Source of the DNA: Lingula anatina
Taxonomy: Eukaryota > Brachiopoda > Lingulata > Lingulida > Lingulidae
Direction: 5' to 3'
NCBI RefSeq assembly: GCF_001039355.2
Contig: NW_019775983.1
Location: forward strand, 74,082-138,081
DNA: 64,000 nucleotides
The notes beneath the pieces were generated by a model that made no database searches, was not told the DNA's origin, and saw only the letters and a list, made by a program, of their open reading frames with translations. The first letter of the stretch is position 1. The number at the start of each line of letters is the position of its first letter. The position numbers were made by a program, and so were the translations under genes. Shown piece by piece: positions 23,985 to 36,900 of the stretch.

Positions 23985-24370
23985 CTTTTTTTCGTATGTT
24001 TACCAAGGTGATGAGCGGTTTCTACCTGGAAACCGTGGTGTGAATTTCTGAAGCAAGGAACCTTCTTTGGACAGACCTTCAAACTGCAAATTGTTCAATT
24101 ACAGCAAATCTAAGTCGCTCCACGGTTCAAATTCTCTAAGTCTTGACAGCATAAAAGCACACATGCCGTCTCTGGCAATAGTCGTTTTCGGCCACTTTGG
24201 AGTGACTAATGGGCATTGACGGTGACCCCATTTTTCTGCAACCAAACTCACAATAACTTGCTGCTATCTGGGGGACACCCACACCCTCCTCCCACAGAGA
24301 AACTATTTCTTTTCTTTGTTCATTTGTGAGATCCCGTACCCTTGCCATGGAAGCACCTTGACAGTCAGGA
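23985..24370 (-). mobile_element. Tc1-like transposase N-terminal fragment
   Basis: Open stretch 24348-24136, beginning MARVRDLTNEQRKEIVSLWE. It is nearly identical to the 914-1300 copy. It is part of the larger duplication that continues to 27700. Confidence 0.55.
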
Positions 24371-24557
24371 GGGGGTTACACAATCTATAATGCACATGGT
24401 TCAAAATTTACCACGACAGCAATTAATTATAACATTTTACCATAAACTCTGCAAACAGCAAATAACATTTATGGCCAGTAATAGGGTAAACTACGCTTAA
24501 AATCATGTTTTTGAGTTCTTTGTGTGTTTATATTTATCAAAAAAGTATCTTATGTTG

Positions 24558-24843
24558 GCCCGCAAGAAAACGCAGTAGATACTCCAGCGCAGTAGACTAC
24601 TGCAATCATACTGCAAACATGCTTCAAATCTGCTTCGAGTAGGGAGCTAATTAGCATATTTGAAACATGCTTCTATCATGCTGCTAATCTACTGCATTAA
24701 TGCTCCTCCTCTGTACAACCCTATGTAAATTTTGAAGTAGAATTGCAGTAGGCTATGCTGCATTTCTACTGCAAATATGCTCCACACCACTACTGCGTTA
24801 ATGCTTCTTTGCTACTTCGATACTACTGCATTTTCGTGCGGGG
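24558..24843. mobile_element. GCAGTAG-rich MITE
   Basis: The ends are inverted: CCCGCAAGAAAACGCAGTAG at the left and the complement of CCCGCACGAAAATGCAGTAG at the right. The interior is full of CTACTGC/GCAGTAG words. It lies inside the 575-bp block missing from 1375-1376. Partial, diverged relatives occur at about 9310, 18265, 19700, 23700 and 38845, each with a GCAGTAGATATT core. Confidence 0.6.
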
Positions 24844-25026
24844 GATGTAATAAGGTTTTTTTCAATTTACACCGCAAAATGTGCCTTTTGATGAGTTTTT
24901 TTCAACCGCCACGCGCCCCAGTCAGGCTGACACCTAAGCTACGCCTCTGTTGCTAAGGGCCGTTGCCATGAGGGGGCGGAGCATAGTTAACGAGTTATAA
25001 GCCGATTACGTGTGCGGTAATACATG

Positions 25027-26600
25027 TAGGTCATAAGTCTTACATCAGCTAAGCAGTGAAGAAGTCGAGTACGCTATGGGGAAGAGAAAAGTTCTTGTTT
25101 TAATTCCATTTCCAGAGGGAAAAAAGAAAAATTTGAAAGAGAGTATGCGCGGCGGTTGGGGAAAACCGGCATTTGTTCAGTCGGATGGTACGTGGTACCT
25201 CAACACATCAGACTTATTCATAAAATAATAACTTCATGTTGGCCTAATGTACGATGAGTGATCTTGTATTAGACGGAATCCACAGTAAAATGCCGACGCA
25301 ACTTTTACTTGCTTCAAAAGATATGAGTAGATAGTTTTTTTACAATCAACGTTCGTGGTTTCAAAACTCACCCACTCTCTGTCATTTTATTCAAAAGCCT
25401 TCTCTCAGCCTCTTTTACCGCTGATTCTTGTGCCGCTGAGCGTCTCCCCTTTATCTTAGCTGGCATTTTGAGAGATACCGCTGTAAAGTAATCACTGTAT
25501 TTTCTGTTGATCTGACAATCACCAAGTGCCGTGCAAAACAATCCTGCAGCGTTACCTGTCAAAAACTCGTATTAACACAAGTGACGGCCGCTTGCTCTCG
25601 ACAGAGTTTCATCTGATCACTCTCCAAGGTAAAATTACTCGATTGCCGAAGAAGACACATTGAAACGTTCAAATGCAACTTTACACCTTTTAATTGCGGT
25701 TAAACGCAATCGCCTTTGTTAGCGCTTCCTTCTACATATCATTGACTCCCTACTGGGCATCACTAGACTAGGGCCCTCTCCAGAGCTGTCAGTTAAAATG
25801 GCGGCACGCTTACAAGTCTAACGCGTGATCGGAAATAATAACAAAAGCACGATTTTCTGCCATTTCAAAGCACCCAAACAAAATATTTTTAGATGACAAT
25901 GAGCAATGGTTCCATCTGATCGTATTACCGATAGCAGGTAAATTTGCCAGCTAAGCATTTGACTAATAAGCTCTGTTAAGCAACCTGTGAACGTTTTGGC
26001 TGTTTTAACAGTTTTCTAGATTGACGAGATAAGTGAATCGCTTTTATGTATATCTCACTATCCGAGCAACCGATCGTTACGAAAGTTGCACTAATTGTTG
26101 TTGAAGATGTGGACTACAACCTGATGTCAGAGGTTTTAGAGGAAATTGTTTGTTTAAAAGTTATCGAATTTTGAATTGAATAACCAATTGAAATATTGGG
26201 TAGTTTAACGTAAAAGACTATAAAATCAAAAGTAAATAGTTTAAGACAATTCCCTGGAACCCGATTGAAATGCTTTTACCCGGCTTTATGAGGCCGTTTG
26301 AATCACTTGAATAGCTATCTTGGTTATAAAGAAAATCCCAAATCAGACAACGGTATTTTTCGCCCCAAATTGGCGCTATAGCGTCATCCGTTGGAGACTG
26401 CAGAAAATCTCTGTCTATAATTGGCCTTTTGGGAAGTATGTTTAATTAAAATAAAATAAAATAAAACTTATAAGCCCAGGCCATTGTTACTATGCCTTTG
26501 GTCGTTTTACTGTTAGTGGCCTTAAAGTGTCTTAAAGTGGCTGGCAAAGAAACAAAAGACTTTAAGACATGTTGGTGTGTATGTTGTGCGAAGAACAGAG
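25027..26600. repeat. Third copy of the 1-912 / 1647-2558 block
   Basis: Collinear with 1376-2920 at a few percent divergence. No gene is recognised. It breaks at about 26612, where 490 bp of MITE sequence replaces 2942-3370 of the paralog. Confidence 0.7.
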
Positions 26601-26616
26601 ATAACATGTGCCCCAT

Positions 26617-27109
26617 GAATTGACAAATTTAAGGATTCGTGGTTAAAGTGTAATCAGTTCGTGAAGTTCTTAACAGATTCGTATATATTCGTAGTCAGTT
26701 CTTGCACTTCTTGATCAACAGGAATTAGTGGCAAAAACTTTGATGCCCCTATTTCACACAGACCACGAATCCCACGAATCGCCAGGAATTGAAAATTTCA
26801 GGATTCTTGGTTGAATCGTAATCAGTTCGTGAAGTTCTTAACAGATACGTATATAATCGTAGTCAGTTCTTGCAATTCTTGATCAATCGGGAATTCGTGG
26901 CAAAAATTTTGAGTGTTCAAAAATTTGGCCACGAACTACCGATACCAAAAAAACATAGTGAATTTCAGCCGAATCCCACGAGTATTCGTAACACTATCGC
27001 ACCTGTATCGTAACTGAATCGTAGATAGTGTCGAATTAGACCAGAAAATTGGCAATTTGTCAATTCCTGGCGATTCGTGGGATTCGTGGTCTGTGTGAAA
27101 TAGGGGCAT
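26617..27109. mobile_element. CGAATC-rich MITE nested in a copy of itself
   Basis: 26743-27109 has perfect 49-bp terminal inverted repeats that start ATGCCCCTATTTCACACAGA (26743-26791 and 27061-27109). The internal block 26786-26918 is repeated directly just outside, at 26617-26747, with about 12 percent divergence. The simplest reading is one copy inserted into the interior of an older truncated copy. No coding capacity is present. Confidence 0.75.
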
Positions 27110-27519
27110 AAAGGAACAGCACGAGTAAGTATAATGCCTTTACTGTACAAGCTGTATAAGATATCACGCTAACGTATAAAAAGCCCTCAAAAGCACATTT
27201 TGCCTTTGTTATACACCTTCTTATAATTACATTTCAGACCTTTAGAACAACAAAAAGGCACATTTCAGTTTATCTACAATTCAGTGTGTACCTGATATAG
27301 ATATTTAACAATAACCAAATCTGGGCATTTTGCGACCTCGTGCGAGAAATAAAAGCACCTGACGTATATACGAACAAGAAAAAGCAGACTGAGAGCGTAG
27401 ACCTCCGCCAAGGCAGCAAAGTCTCTTCCCAATGCCGTTTCACCCCTACAGTTTCAATGTACTATAATGATTTAGTTTTTTTTTTATTTTTGATTGTTGA
27501 TTGATTATTGATTGATTAT

Positions 27520-27700
27520 TGATCTGGATCACCACCAAAAACAAATCATCTATTCCTTGGCCTACATGACAGTTCCTGAAAAATTCATTAAAATCGGTCC
27601 AAAACTTTTTGACTTATGTTGATGACATACAGGCAGACAAACAAACAAACAAACAAACAAACAAACGGGTGAAAACATAACCTTCTTGGGCGAGGTAAAA
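27520..27700 (+). mobile_element. RTE-type LINE 3' end
   Basis: GATCTGGATCACCACCAAAA through AAAATCGGTCC, a (CAAA)n run at about 27640-27665 and GGTGAAAACATAACC. It is the paralog of 3778-3958 without the long A run. Confidence 0.6.
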
Positions 27701-27911
27701 AAACTACGATTGAAACTTATATGTCATTTGTTTCTGGTGCTGTGAAGTAAGTTTTTTGAGAAATGTCAGAAAGAAGGATAGCAGTTGCATGAGAAACAAG
27801 ACGTGTAGAAATAAACGTCCAATTACAATTGGTATTTAAAGTGTTAATCTAAATGAGGGAAATGAAATGTACAAAGTAAGATAGGCTAATAAACACTCAG
27901 TTTTCAGTACT

Positions 27912-27917
27912 TTTATT
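27912..27917 (-). terminator. Poly(A) signal of peptide gene 1
   Basis: AATAAA on the minus strand about 310 bp after the stop codon. The hexamer and its surroundings are conserved at the same distance after peptide gene 2 (40428-40433). Confidence 0.55.
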
Positions 27918-28224
27918 TTACTATTTTAGCAAGTAAAACTGTATAACTAGTTCCTTGTTTCCTAACTACTTCAAAGATATTGGTCTTGTTCTGAAATCGC
28001 TATAGCCTTGTAGTAAAGTGAAATCCAGCCAAAAGATGTAATCTATGACAGAATACAATAAATTTAACTTTTAAGCTTGTTCCCAGGAATATCTGTGTAA
28101 TAATGAAAAATTACGCTTTGCAAAGTTCAGCAGTTTGATTAACCATATTGTTCCTCTTTAAAATTTACACCTAGATGCATCCAAATAACTCGTGGTTGTA
28201 CAAACATCTGGATGAAACACTTCT

Positions 28225-28560
28225 CTACCCAGCATGACAACACCATGTCGAGTATGGGGGTCTATGGCAACAGTTTCTACGTACACGCTTCAATGGCCTC
28301 CGAAACATCGCGCCTTCTTCATTGTTTGGTATCAATCTAATTAAAAGTATGAATATAGAAAAACTTATTAACATACGCCCCTTTATTCTGTAAGCCAACT
28401 TGGAGATATTTTGATTATGAACATTTACGTCAATCTGTCATCTTGATTAAGTATATGTTATACATTATTATAAACCAAGATACCTTTCAACCGCTGCACC
28501 TTCTACAGCGACCATAAGGAAGGCCACAAAGACCACCAGAAGTAACGCATATGTCTTCAT
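28225..28560 (-). CDS. Putative secreted cysteine-rich peptide precursor 1
   Basis: Two coding exons, 28560-28484 (77 nt) and 28336-28225 (112 nt), give 62 residues. Residues 1 to about 22 are a classic signal peptide: MKTYALLLVV, then a hydrophobic core and a small-residue end. A short acidic spacer follows, then a basic stretch with Lys-Arg and Arg-Arg sites. The C-terminal peptide has two adjacent-cysteine pairs spaced CC-x8-CC. The last residue is Gly, which could donate a C-terminal amide. The borders are GAAAG|GTATC and a pyrimidine-rich TTAATTAG|A. A 5'-UTR exon with donor CAT|GTAAGT (to 28699) and acceptor TTTTGCAG (exon 2 start 28596) is conserved in copy 2. Neuropeptide, defence peptide or other secreted ligand are all possible; I recognise no family. 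Confidence 0.7.
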
Positions 28561-28758
28561 TTTGCGCTGTACGTCTTCCTTCCGTTGAAAAATTACCTGC
28601 AAAAATATTATTTGCTTGACCGCTTCAAAAAATTGAGCACAAAAAAGAAAAAATAAATAAAGTGCGTGTATAAATGTCTTAGTAAATATTATACTTACAT
28701 GAAAAAAAACCAACATTTTGTATCATGTTAGGCCAAGAGAATCGTAAAAGGGCACTAT

Positions 28759-29040
28759 TTGTACAACATTTGGATTTTCGATATTTTCCCTTTTGCCTGC
28801 CATGTGCTATTGGATAAAGTAAACCAAAGAGTAAGACCTTTAATTAAGAAAGGGTCTTTTTGTCGTTTGGTAACTGGTGATAAAGAAATTGACATTTGTT
28901 GTTACAAATATTTATTTTTAAGAGAACTAAATGTATCAAAATTGACTAATGCAAACATCTATCTCTGAAGGTAACTAGAACGCCAATATAGATTATATGT
29001 GTTACTTACAGTACTAGTTGCAATCCTTTGTATTTAACCC
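28759..29040. other. Upstream region of peptide gene 1, no further gene seen
   Basis: The first stretch (to about 28860) is collinear with 41520-41620 upstream of peptide gene 2. Its conservation may reflect shared promoter sequence. Confidence 0.4.
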
Positions 29041-29049
29041 TTACCTCTG

Positions 29050-29260
29050 GTAAACCAATTTCTGAAATTTCTGGTCTGGCTGGCAAATAAATACTTTTAC
29101 ACGTGCTAGTACATGTTTGCATGTAATGGGCACCTAGTTGTCAGAGCAGTGATAATGTGTCTCAGATACATGTATTTTTGAATTTTATTGCTGTATCCAG
29201 ACCGGTTCTTATTAAAAACGTTTTCATGTAGGTGTGTTCGCCACTTTTTTCCCATATAAA
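29050..29260. repeat. Truncated copy of the 2830-3180 repeat
   Basis: GGTCTGGCTGGCAAA and TAATGTGTCTCAGATAC match 9930-10090 in the same orientation. 29260-29950 beyond it shows nothing recognisable. Confidence 0.45.
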
Positions 29261-29950
29261 GCAACATTATCACTTATGGTTGATCATTGGTAACATTGAA
29301 CGAGCTAAATGGGGATTGTATGTGAGCGAACAGTAATCAAAATGACGTTTTTTTAAACAACAACACGTGTAGGAAAAAATTGCATACTGCCCGAATTCAA
29401 CACGTTGCCTTACGTATTTTGCCTGTATCTTGTAAGCGTTTTTAAATGCCCTAAAGTAGCATTTCACCTTGTAAAGTTTTTTTTCTATCCCATTGCCGAT
29501 CTTGAGGACAATATGAAAAGAACATTTAACAGTATTTATTGTGCACATTTTATAGATATTAAACACCGTCTAAGTCTTGGCATTTTGCAAATCCATGTAA
29601 AAAAGTACACTCTTGCTACATATTGATGAACCTTTTGCAAATTAGGTATCTAATTTTTACTTCAAAGTTCTCGATTATTATTATCGATCCAATTTCAGTT
29701 TATTTCTGTACTGGTACATAGATTATCATGACCTTGTATAATATAATATACCAACGACAATACAACTGGTGCATTACCATTTCTCTAATTGGTAATTGTG
29801 TGGCCTACTTGTGAGTGAAATATTTATATATATTCATTATATATATAATAATTTTTTGGTGAGATAAACCTTGGTGTAGTTATAAATATACCACAAACAT
29901 AAAAGCCAGATGCATATGGATACAATCACATGTTACACAAAAGGAGCAGC

Positions 29951-31200
29951 TCAAACTTTCAAGATAGGGAGAACTACAATTACATAAGAAATGGATACGT
30001 AAATAACAACGTTACACGGATATAGATAATGTGACTCTGAGTTACCATCATTTCTTTTCTTGAATGCTTTTATTATAAAATTGGAAAGGGAGACTAAACT
30101 ATCTTTACTGGCGCTGTTCAATACTTGGCATAATTGACTGTCTGGTGACCTTGTATCAGCTTTTACGGTTGACATTTTACTTAAAAGGGTGTCTCGGTCT
30201 GCTTTGTACATTGGGCATTGGAATAGAAAATGGTATTCATCTTCAATTACCACTTGGGTACAAAGGCGACAGATTCTGTCACACGTACCTTTCAGTTTTT
30301 GGCCTGGTGTGCTGTCCAGTTTCAATGTGGAGTTTGATTTTATGATCGCTAAGCAAGGGTTGATAGAGTGTCATAATTTGTTATTTTATAAACATAAGTT
30401 GCCCTTTCACATTTTAATTAAGTATACGGAAGAGAGACATTTTACTGTTGGCTTGAAGTTTGCTATTGCATATTTGGGCATAGTGGTCGAATGTGAAAAG
30501 GAGTTTTCGGGTCACCTCAGACCATGGCATACAAGCCGGTCTGAGAGTGTGGACTGCAGATGGAACATAAGGTGTAAGTTACTTGTAACTATTTATCTCA
30601 TGTATGTATGCTTGCTTCATTAAGTATAATCAGGCATTTGAATAATCTTACACCATAGCTTGATAGATGCAGACTGTATTGTAGTATAGAGAGGAAGGCG
30701 GCCAAGTTCAGTGCACACACCATACTTTGATACATTTTGAAAGAGGCCAAGGATTTGTTTGCAAATTTTTAGGTGTAATTTTTCTGTAGAGCAGTTATCG
30801 GTTGACACAAAGTAGTCCATATCTCTGAGCAGTATGTTAAGATTGGGGAAATGAGGATATCAAAAAATTTCTCTTTCAAGGATGTGTTAACATTACTCTT
30901 AAGTGGAAGAGATTTAAACAGACTGAATTATGTCTTTGCAGCACGTTGCAGGAGGTTACTTTGGGTTTCTGTAAAGCTTCATGATCGGTTAAAAAGGAGA
31001 CCTAGATACATGTATTTGTTGACCTATTGGATTTCAATGCGAGCATTTGATTTTGAGTTGAAAATTACTATTTTAATTTTGGTGACATGAACACCCAGTC
31101 TCCACTTGTAACATAATTTTTCTACGATTTCCAAACTTTGCCAAAGTCCCTTGGGGTACTTGCATATAAGGATGAGGTCATCAGCTTATAGTAAACCTTG
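29951..31200 (-). mobile_element. LINE ORF2 remnant, reverse transcriptase to C-terminus
   Basis: Minus strand in order: at about 31190-31160 the codons GLL*ADDLIL, the reverse-transcriptase catalytic YADD with Tyr turned into a stop. Next come the KLCYKWRLGVHVTK thumb-side motif, LHLKICKQILGLF (30820-30620) and finally CRLC..EDEYHFLFQCPMYKADR (30325-29951). This is the layout of CR1/L2-type ORF2. Several frame breaks make it dead. Confidence 0.75.
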
Positions 31201-31209
31201 GATTGCAGA

Positions 31210-31950
31210 TATTCCATTTATAACCGGACTCGCAGCAGTTTCGCCATTATCACAAAACCTTTGATATTTTTGACTCGAGCAATGACCAATAAACAATTTT
31301 TTACATTACAAAAGTGGACCAGCCTCATTGAGTAATTAAAAAAATGGTTAGAATTGTCTACCCTGTATAACAAAGCTTGAAAGAACGACAGACCACGTGT
31401 ACAGTAATGACGTAGTTTCCGGAGGGCCAGTCAACAGCAGAATCCTTGATTCCTGGCCTAGGCCAAAAAGTCCTCACAAAATACTTTTGGGGTCCAACAG
31501 AAGAAGAAGAAGAAGAGCCGCTTAGAATGGCCCTGGAGCTCCATTGCCGTGAAATGCGTCATTGTTAAACAAGATGACTCCATTTTAACAGCATTAAAAT
31601 ATTGGTGATAAGAATAATGATATTAAGAATTAGAAGAAGAGAAATAGAGAAAAAATTACAGTAAAATGAGAAAAGTTACAAGTTAAAATAACGTTTGTGT
31701 ATTTTAATTCAATCAAAAACTGGTGAGAACAATGTGTTGTATCTTTATTGTTCCTGTCTTGGGGGACACACAATATTAATAACAATGACAAGACTGGGAT
31801 TCATTAAAAGCCGTTTATTTACACATCAACAAATTATGTTGAAATGGGACAATGATCACTCAATGCTTCTGTGGTCGTTTAATTCTGTCTATTTATTATT
31901 TTTACCTTTCTTGCTCTTTTAGACTTTTTTTCCTTTTTTACTCTTTTAAC
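31210..31950. other. No gene seen
   Basis: AT-rich sequence with a (GAA)n-like tract at about 31500-31516. No open frame carries recognisable features. Confidence 0.5.
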
Positions 31951-31959
31951 TCTTGTTAC

Positions 31960-32450
31960 TTTTCTTCGGTTCATCGCGACTACATCGACATAGAGAAGCT
32001 TAGTGGTTGTAGTGACGCTGTCACACGCCGTGTGAGCGTCGCAAGAGTTCGGACAATGGCAAATCAAGTCTGTGCGGCAATTGGACTCAATGGGGCTGTC
32101 TGTAATCACTTTCTAGCTTGCTTACTCGTCTTAACCTGTTGGGGCGTTGGATTGCAATCAAGCGAACTCATGTAGGCTGCTGCGGCACCGGCAACAAAGG
32201 CACTCGCCATGGATGTGCCGGAGATCCGGGCTCTTGATCATGTCACCCGGTGCCCATAGAAATATTTCCTCTCCGTAATTTGAGAAGGTCTCCTATTTGC
32301 GAAGCAGCAACAGAACCGGCCTGTGCCGCACTGGCGGGAGAAACATAGCGCCTTGGCTCGTTTGCATTTCCGGCTAATACCATAATTTCGTAATTTGCTA
32401 AATTGTCCACTGCCCAATTCAAGGCTTCATTCCAAAGAGAAACTACCGAC
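31960..32450 (-). pseudogene. Subtilisin-like (S8, proteinase K type) protease exon relic
   Basis: After a TCTTCTAG acceptor at about 32450, minus-strand translation gives ALNWAVDN and VLAGNANEPRRYVSPASAA, matching the oxyanion-hole region (AAGN..., YSPASA) of proteinase K-like enzymes. In another frame follows NYGEEIFLWAPGDMI. In a third, SGTSMASAFVAGAAAAYMSS, the catalytic-serine motif, spans about 32225-32170. TTTTKLLYV near 32000 looks like the family's C-terminal strand. At least two frameshifts, and no His or Asp exons nearby, mark it as a relic. Confidence 0.75.
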
Positions 32451-32539
32451 AGCACTAGAAGAGATTTTCTTATGTATGTAAGGATTTCTAACCCCCAAAA
32501 ATGTTTTTTTTTATTATTCTGTACTCATAGCATCAGTTT

Positions 32540-33490
32540 TATATATATAAATTGAAGTTTGATGCTTTATACCCCACTTATACATGTACTATGGGTTACC
32601 TTGACTAGATGTTTATTTCACTGTGTATAAGGCCTCCGGCCTTTTAACAATAAGTTGATGATCATTCGTTTCTATAATTGCGCATTACATAGAATATCTC
32701 CTCGTCCATTTCTAATAACGACTCTCTTCTTTTCTGCTTTTTAAAAATAATTCGCAACTTTTCTTAAAACTCTCTAATTTTTTATTTCACCAATATGATA
32801 AATATTTCATGTGAACCCAATTCCCAATTACAAATATCCGATAAGAAATTATTTCTTAGGTCGCTATATAGAGGGCAGTCTAACAAGAAGTGCCTTTCGC
32901 ACTCGACCACCACCCAATTACATTACTGACACATTTTCTGATACCGAAACTTACCCCTAACTGTGTCTACCTTTTTCAATATCAACTTGATGATTTGAAC
33001 ATCTAAATCGTGCTTAAACTGATATACAACTAGCTTTATCAAATACTGCAACGTATGGTTCATCTAGTTTCATATTTTTAAACATTTCGTTACACCGTGA
33101 CTGGAAGTCAAATCCATTCACCTTTGATTAAATTCCTTTATAAATGAACTTGCATCCCCCACTCCCTGGTTAATCCAGGCTACTCCAAAACCATACCCAT
33201 ATAACAGTGTATTTACTTGTATTGCCAGCAATTCTTATCGTTTTCGTAACACGCTTTAATAAACCCATTTTCAGGTGCTTTCATAAGCTTGAGCCAGTAC
33301 TAAATTATCTTCACCAAACGCCCAACCTTTAAAGTTTTTCTTCCTAATTTACCCCTTGTCGCTACGTAAGACGCATTTCTTCCCAATTACAATAAACATT
33401 TGTGAAATTTCTACTGTTCAATTTCCCCATCTTGCCCAGGAAGTAAGCCCCATACCTCTGCCCCATAGCTTAAAATAGAAACTATCTTTG
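32540..33490 (-). mobile_element. LINE ORF2 3' region, uninterrupted copy
   Basis: Paralog of the split relic at 12690-15870. Minus translation shows ECERHFLLDCPLYSDLRNNF and a preceding helix block, with frame breaks. It supplies the empty-site comparison for the piggyBac and Tc1 insertions. Confidence 0.7.
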
Positions 33491-33946
33491 CATGAAAAAT
33501 ATAAGAAATATTTCATCGTAATTTTTGCAAATACAAACATATTAATGGATGAAAGAAAAAATGTTACTTCTGAAAGAGAGAGGGAGATAGAATTGTGTGG
33601 GGAGGTCCTCTTCTGATGTTGAAGAAATATTTCATATATTCTGTTCAGTCGTATTCCACGTGATACCTACATTACCAGATGACAAGCGCTAACGACAAGC
33701 CTTAAATAATTGAAATAAAGAGAAAAAAAGGCACTGTGCGGTGAATTTCACAGCTTTGGCCAGCGCCTATCACTGCAAGTCCACATACCGTGAATGATAA
33801 AATAATTCATGAAAATACATCTGTACAGCTCTAATTATTCAGTTGCTAGTTGTACTCCTGTCTTTTAAACTATAAGGTTGTCACTTCTTTTCCATTGTTA
33901 ACTATAATTTCCACCATCACTCAGTTGCTCTGGAATTGCTGAAGAC

Positions 33947-36900
33947 TTAGCAATGTGGATATATGCCCGATAATAGATTTTTGAAATCATTTTTGCAAAC
34001 TTCTAAACGTAAACGCTTACATTTGCCGAGTGCCGAGATTGCTTGACGGTAAAGCGATACCTCCCGATTGAAGTCCGACCCTTGCAACATAACAGTGTTT
34101 CGTAACTTTGTCAAAAAGTGGCTATATAACTGATAGTCAGCTTTGCTCCATAGCCTATGTTTCTTCACAGCAATTTCGTCTTTCACATTTTTGTATTCAT
34201 ATTCCCGTTTGTTAGTAACCACATATAAGACGTCGTCCATGCCCCAACACAGCAAGCGGCGTAGTAGGACCAAGCTTTCATCCAACATTTCCAAGACAAT
34301 TACAAAATCGAACTTCTTGTCCAAGAAATCAATGTACTCGGCAATGAATCTGTCGTTGTTCCTAAGATCATTTCTATCGTCTGGGAACCCAAACGCATAC
34401 ATCATGGCGTTTCTCAAGAAGCCTACATGGGTTGTGACATAGTCGTCGGTCCAATACCTGTACGGATTTTTCATAAATTCCACGACAGGGTTCGTTGAGT
34501 TTTTTAAATTGAATTTACTTGAAATACGATAAAAATTGAACGCGCTTTGAAACTGGGAAAATGGTTCGCGAACTATACCAATATAAAACGTATCATTCGG
34601 CATCATGGTTTCTATTACTCTTGAGTCAAAAATCATGTGATTGAAAATTATATCATAGGTTACATTCGGGTTATAGTTGGCGTCGTTTATGGTTATTTTC
34701 CTTCGGTTGATATCGAACTTAGATTTCCATGGGTAAAAGAATACTTTCTTCTTCGGAGAAAGAGGTTTTAACTTATATTTAAGAGTAGCCAGTTTTAAAA
34801 TTTTTGCCATTGTAGTTGAGCCGCATTTGTGCACTTTTAGAAACATAATATGTCGGGTAGGCTGGCACTGTCCCTCTGGTAGGCATTTTATGGGAGGTAC
34901 GTTGTAGACAGACTGAAACAGTGGATCTTGAATGTTCCTATTTACACCTGAAAACAAAAATAAATAAATTAATAAATAAATAAATAAACGCTTATGTGTT
35001 ACTTAATAGAAGGGGGGGTCCATAATTCCAAAAATATGTCAAAACCAGCTAAAAAGTTCCTTACACACCTAAAAACAATATTTCAAATGTTCTTTTTGAA
35101 AGATCATTGATAACTCAGCTGCTACTTGCAATTTATGATTACGCGATTTTTAGCATTTTAAATAGCGCGATTTTCACGATTTTCTGCTGTTTCGGGACTG
35201 TCTTCCTACAACATGAATGAAAGTTATATAGCCCTGACAAGTTATTTCAAACTCACCAAAGCCAAATGGATGTTTTTTTATTTCGTTTTTAAGGGATTTG
35301 TGTAAAAAGTTTATTTGAAAGGTAGCTAAATACTCAAAATCATGGCGGCATTGACTCCCTATACCAATAACATCATCATGGTAATTCATTATTCAAAGTT
35401 TTGATGACATGTGTCCTTTTAGATTTCTCATGATTTCATTATCTTTTTTGGGTATCTATACTGTATTGCTGAATAACTAGCTAGACAATGATGGAATCTA
35501 GCTTGTCTTGTAAGAGATGCTCTGGAATAGTCGCTGCTGTTGTAGCAATCATTGGCATTCAATTAGTTACACCGTTTCATACCATAACAATATACAAGGG
35601 TGCAACACAGCAAATTGAAAGAAAAGTTTCAATCATTACATCTAGAGCTGAGTAGAAATAAGCTAAATTAGAATTTCTTTGAGCTATATGCTCCTGAGTT
35701 TTCATGTTTCAACCAAGAAGTGAAAGATAACTTTGGCCTACATGTAGTTGAGAGTGTGGAACGATTTGCTAGTGCACATCTGAGTGAGTGCATAGCTTTA
35801 ACAAAGAAGATATTACCAGAAATGGCAAAAGTTCTGGCTATGCAACACCGAAAATACTATGGATTTGGTGAATATCCAGTTGAATATCCTGTGTTTCATC
35901 AGTGTGAAAACATAGATGAGACCCCTGTCCACAACCTTCAAATGGAACGGCAGTGTGGTGACACGGACCAAAGATTGAGGGAGAAATCAAAACTAGAGGC
36001 TGTGGCTCGAGGGACTGTGATAAAAACCAGGGGCGGATTTAGACGGTGTTCTGGGTCTTCCGGAAGACGGTCAGATTTTCAAGTTTACATTGACTGGTAT
36101 CTAATTATTTTCTGTTGGAAGACGGTCGAAAATGGTGGATGGATCAACAAAGATAATTTGGAAGACTGTCAGAAAATATCTCTGGATCCGCCCCTAAAAA
36201 TTAAGGAAAACTGTTTCTACTGAACACCGATGTAAGATGAAAATCCCCGAGTCAAAATTTCATAATGAAAATCTGACTCCCCATGAAACTTCGACTACCC
36301 CTCCCCTACAAACCTTTATAAATATTATTTTATTTGAGTATATGACTTCTACAACCCAAAGACTCCCTTATGAAAAAGCTATTTATTTGATATTTGATAA
36401 TCATTTCAGAATCTTTACTTTAAGTATATTTAATTAAGAATATATTGGAAATATTAGAAAGTTTGATTGTAAAATATTGGGTGAAAAAAATTGAAAAAAA
36501 AAAAATCTTGAAAAATCTCCATTTTCATATCCATGGTGTTTGGGCTCCCATGAAGAAAAAGTCTTCCACATAGTTTGCATTGTGACGTATATTTTGTTAG
36601 TACTTGAAAGTTTGGTGGTAAAAAAAAAATGGTGAAAATTGAAATGATCACCAAATATCAAATAAACAGCTTTTCCATAGGGGATTTATTGTTTGGTAGA
36701 ATACACATTTTTCATTGCCTTCTATTCTCATGAAAACTTTCACCTGCAAACTAGCAAAAAGTGCCAATGTATCCTCTATTATGCATACTACAAGATAAAA
36801 GTCATATACTCAAATAAAATAAGATTTATAAAGTTCTGTAGGGGGAGTTAAAATTTCATGGGGGGGAGGCACATACGCCAGAGACACATCCTTATCACTT

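Noticed and set aside
28337-28440. Earlier acceptor (GGCTTACAG) giving a longer, hydrophobic insert in peptide precursor 1
   Set aside because: It is in frame in copy 1, but in copy 2 it leads at once to a stop and an indel shift. The later TTAATTAG/TCAATTAG acceptor keeps frame in both copies.
36237-36661. Short frames on both strands at 36.2-36.7 kb
   Set aside because: They lie in the arms and loop of the foldback element and in A/T runs.
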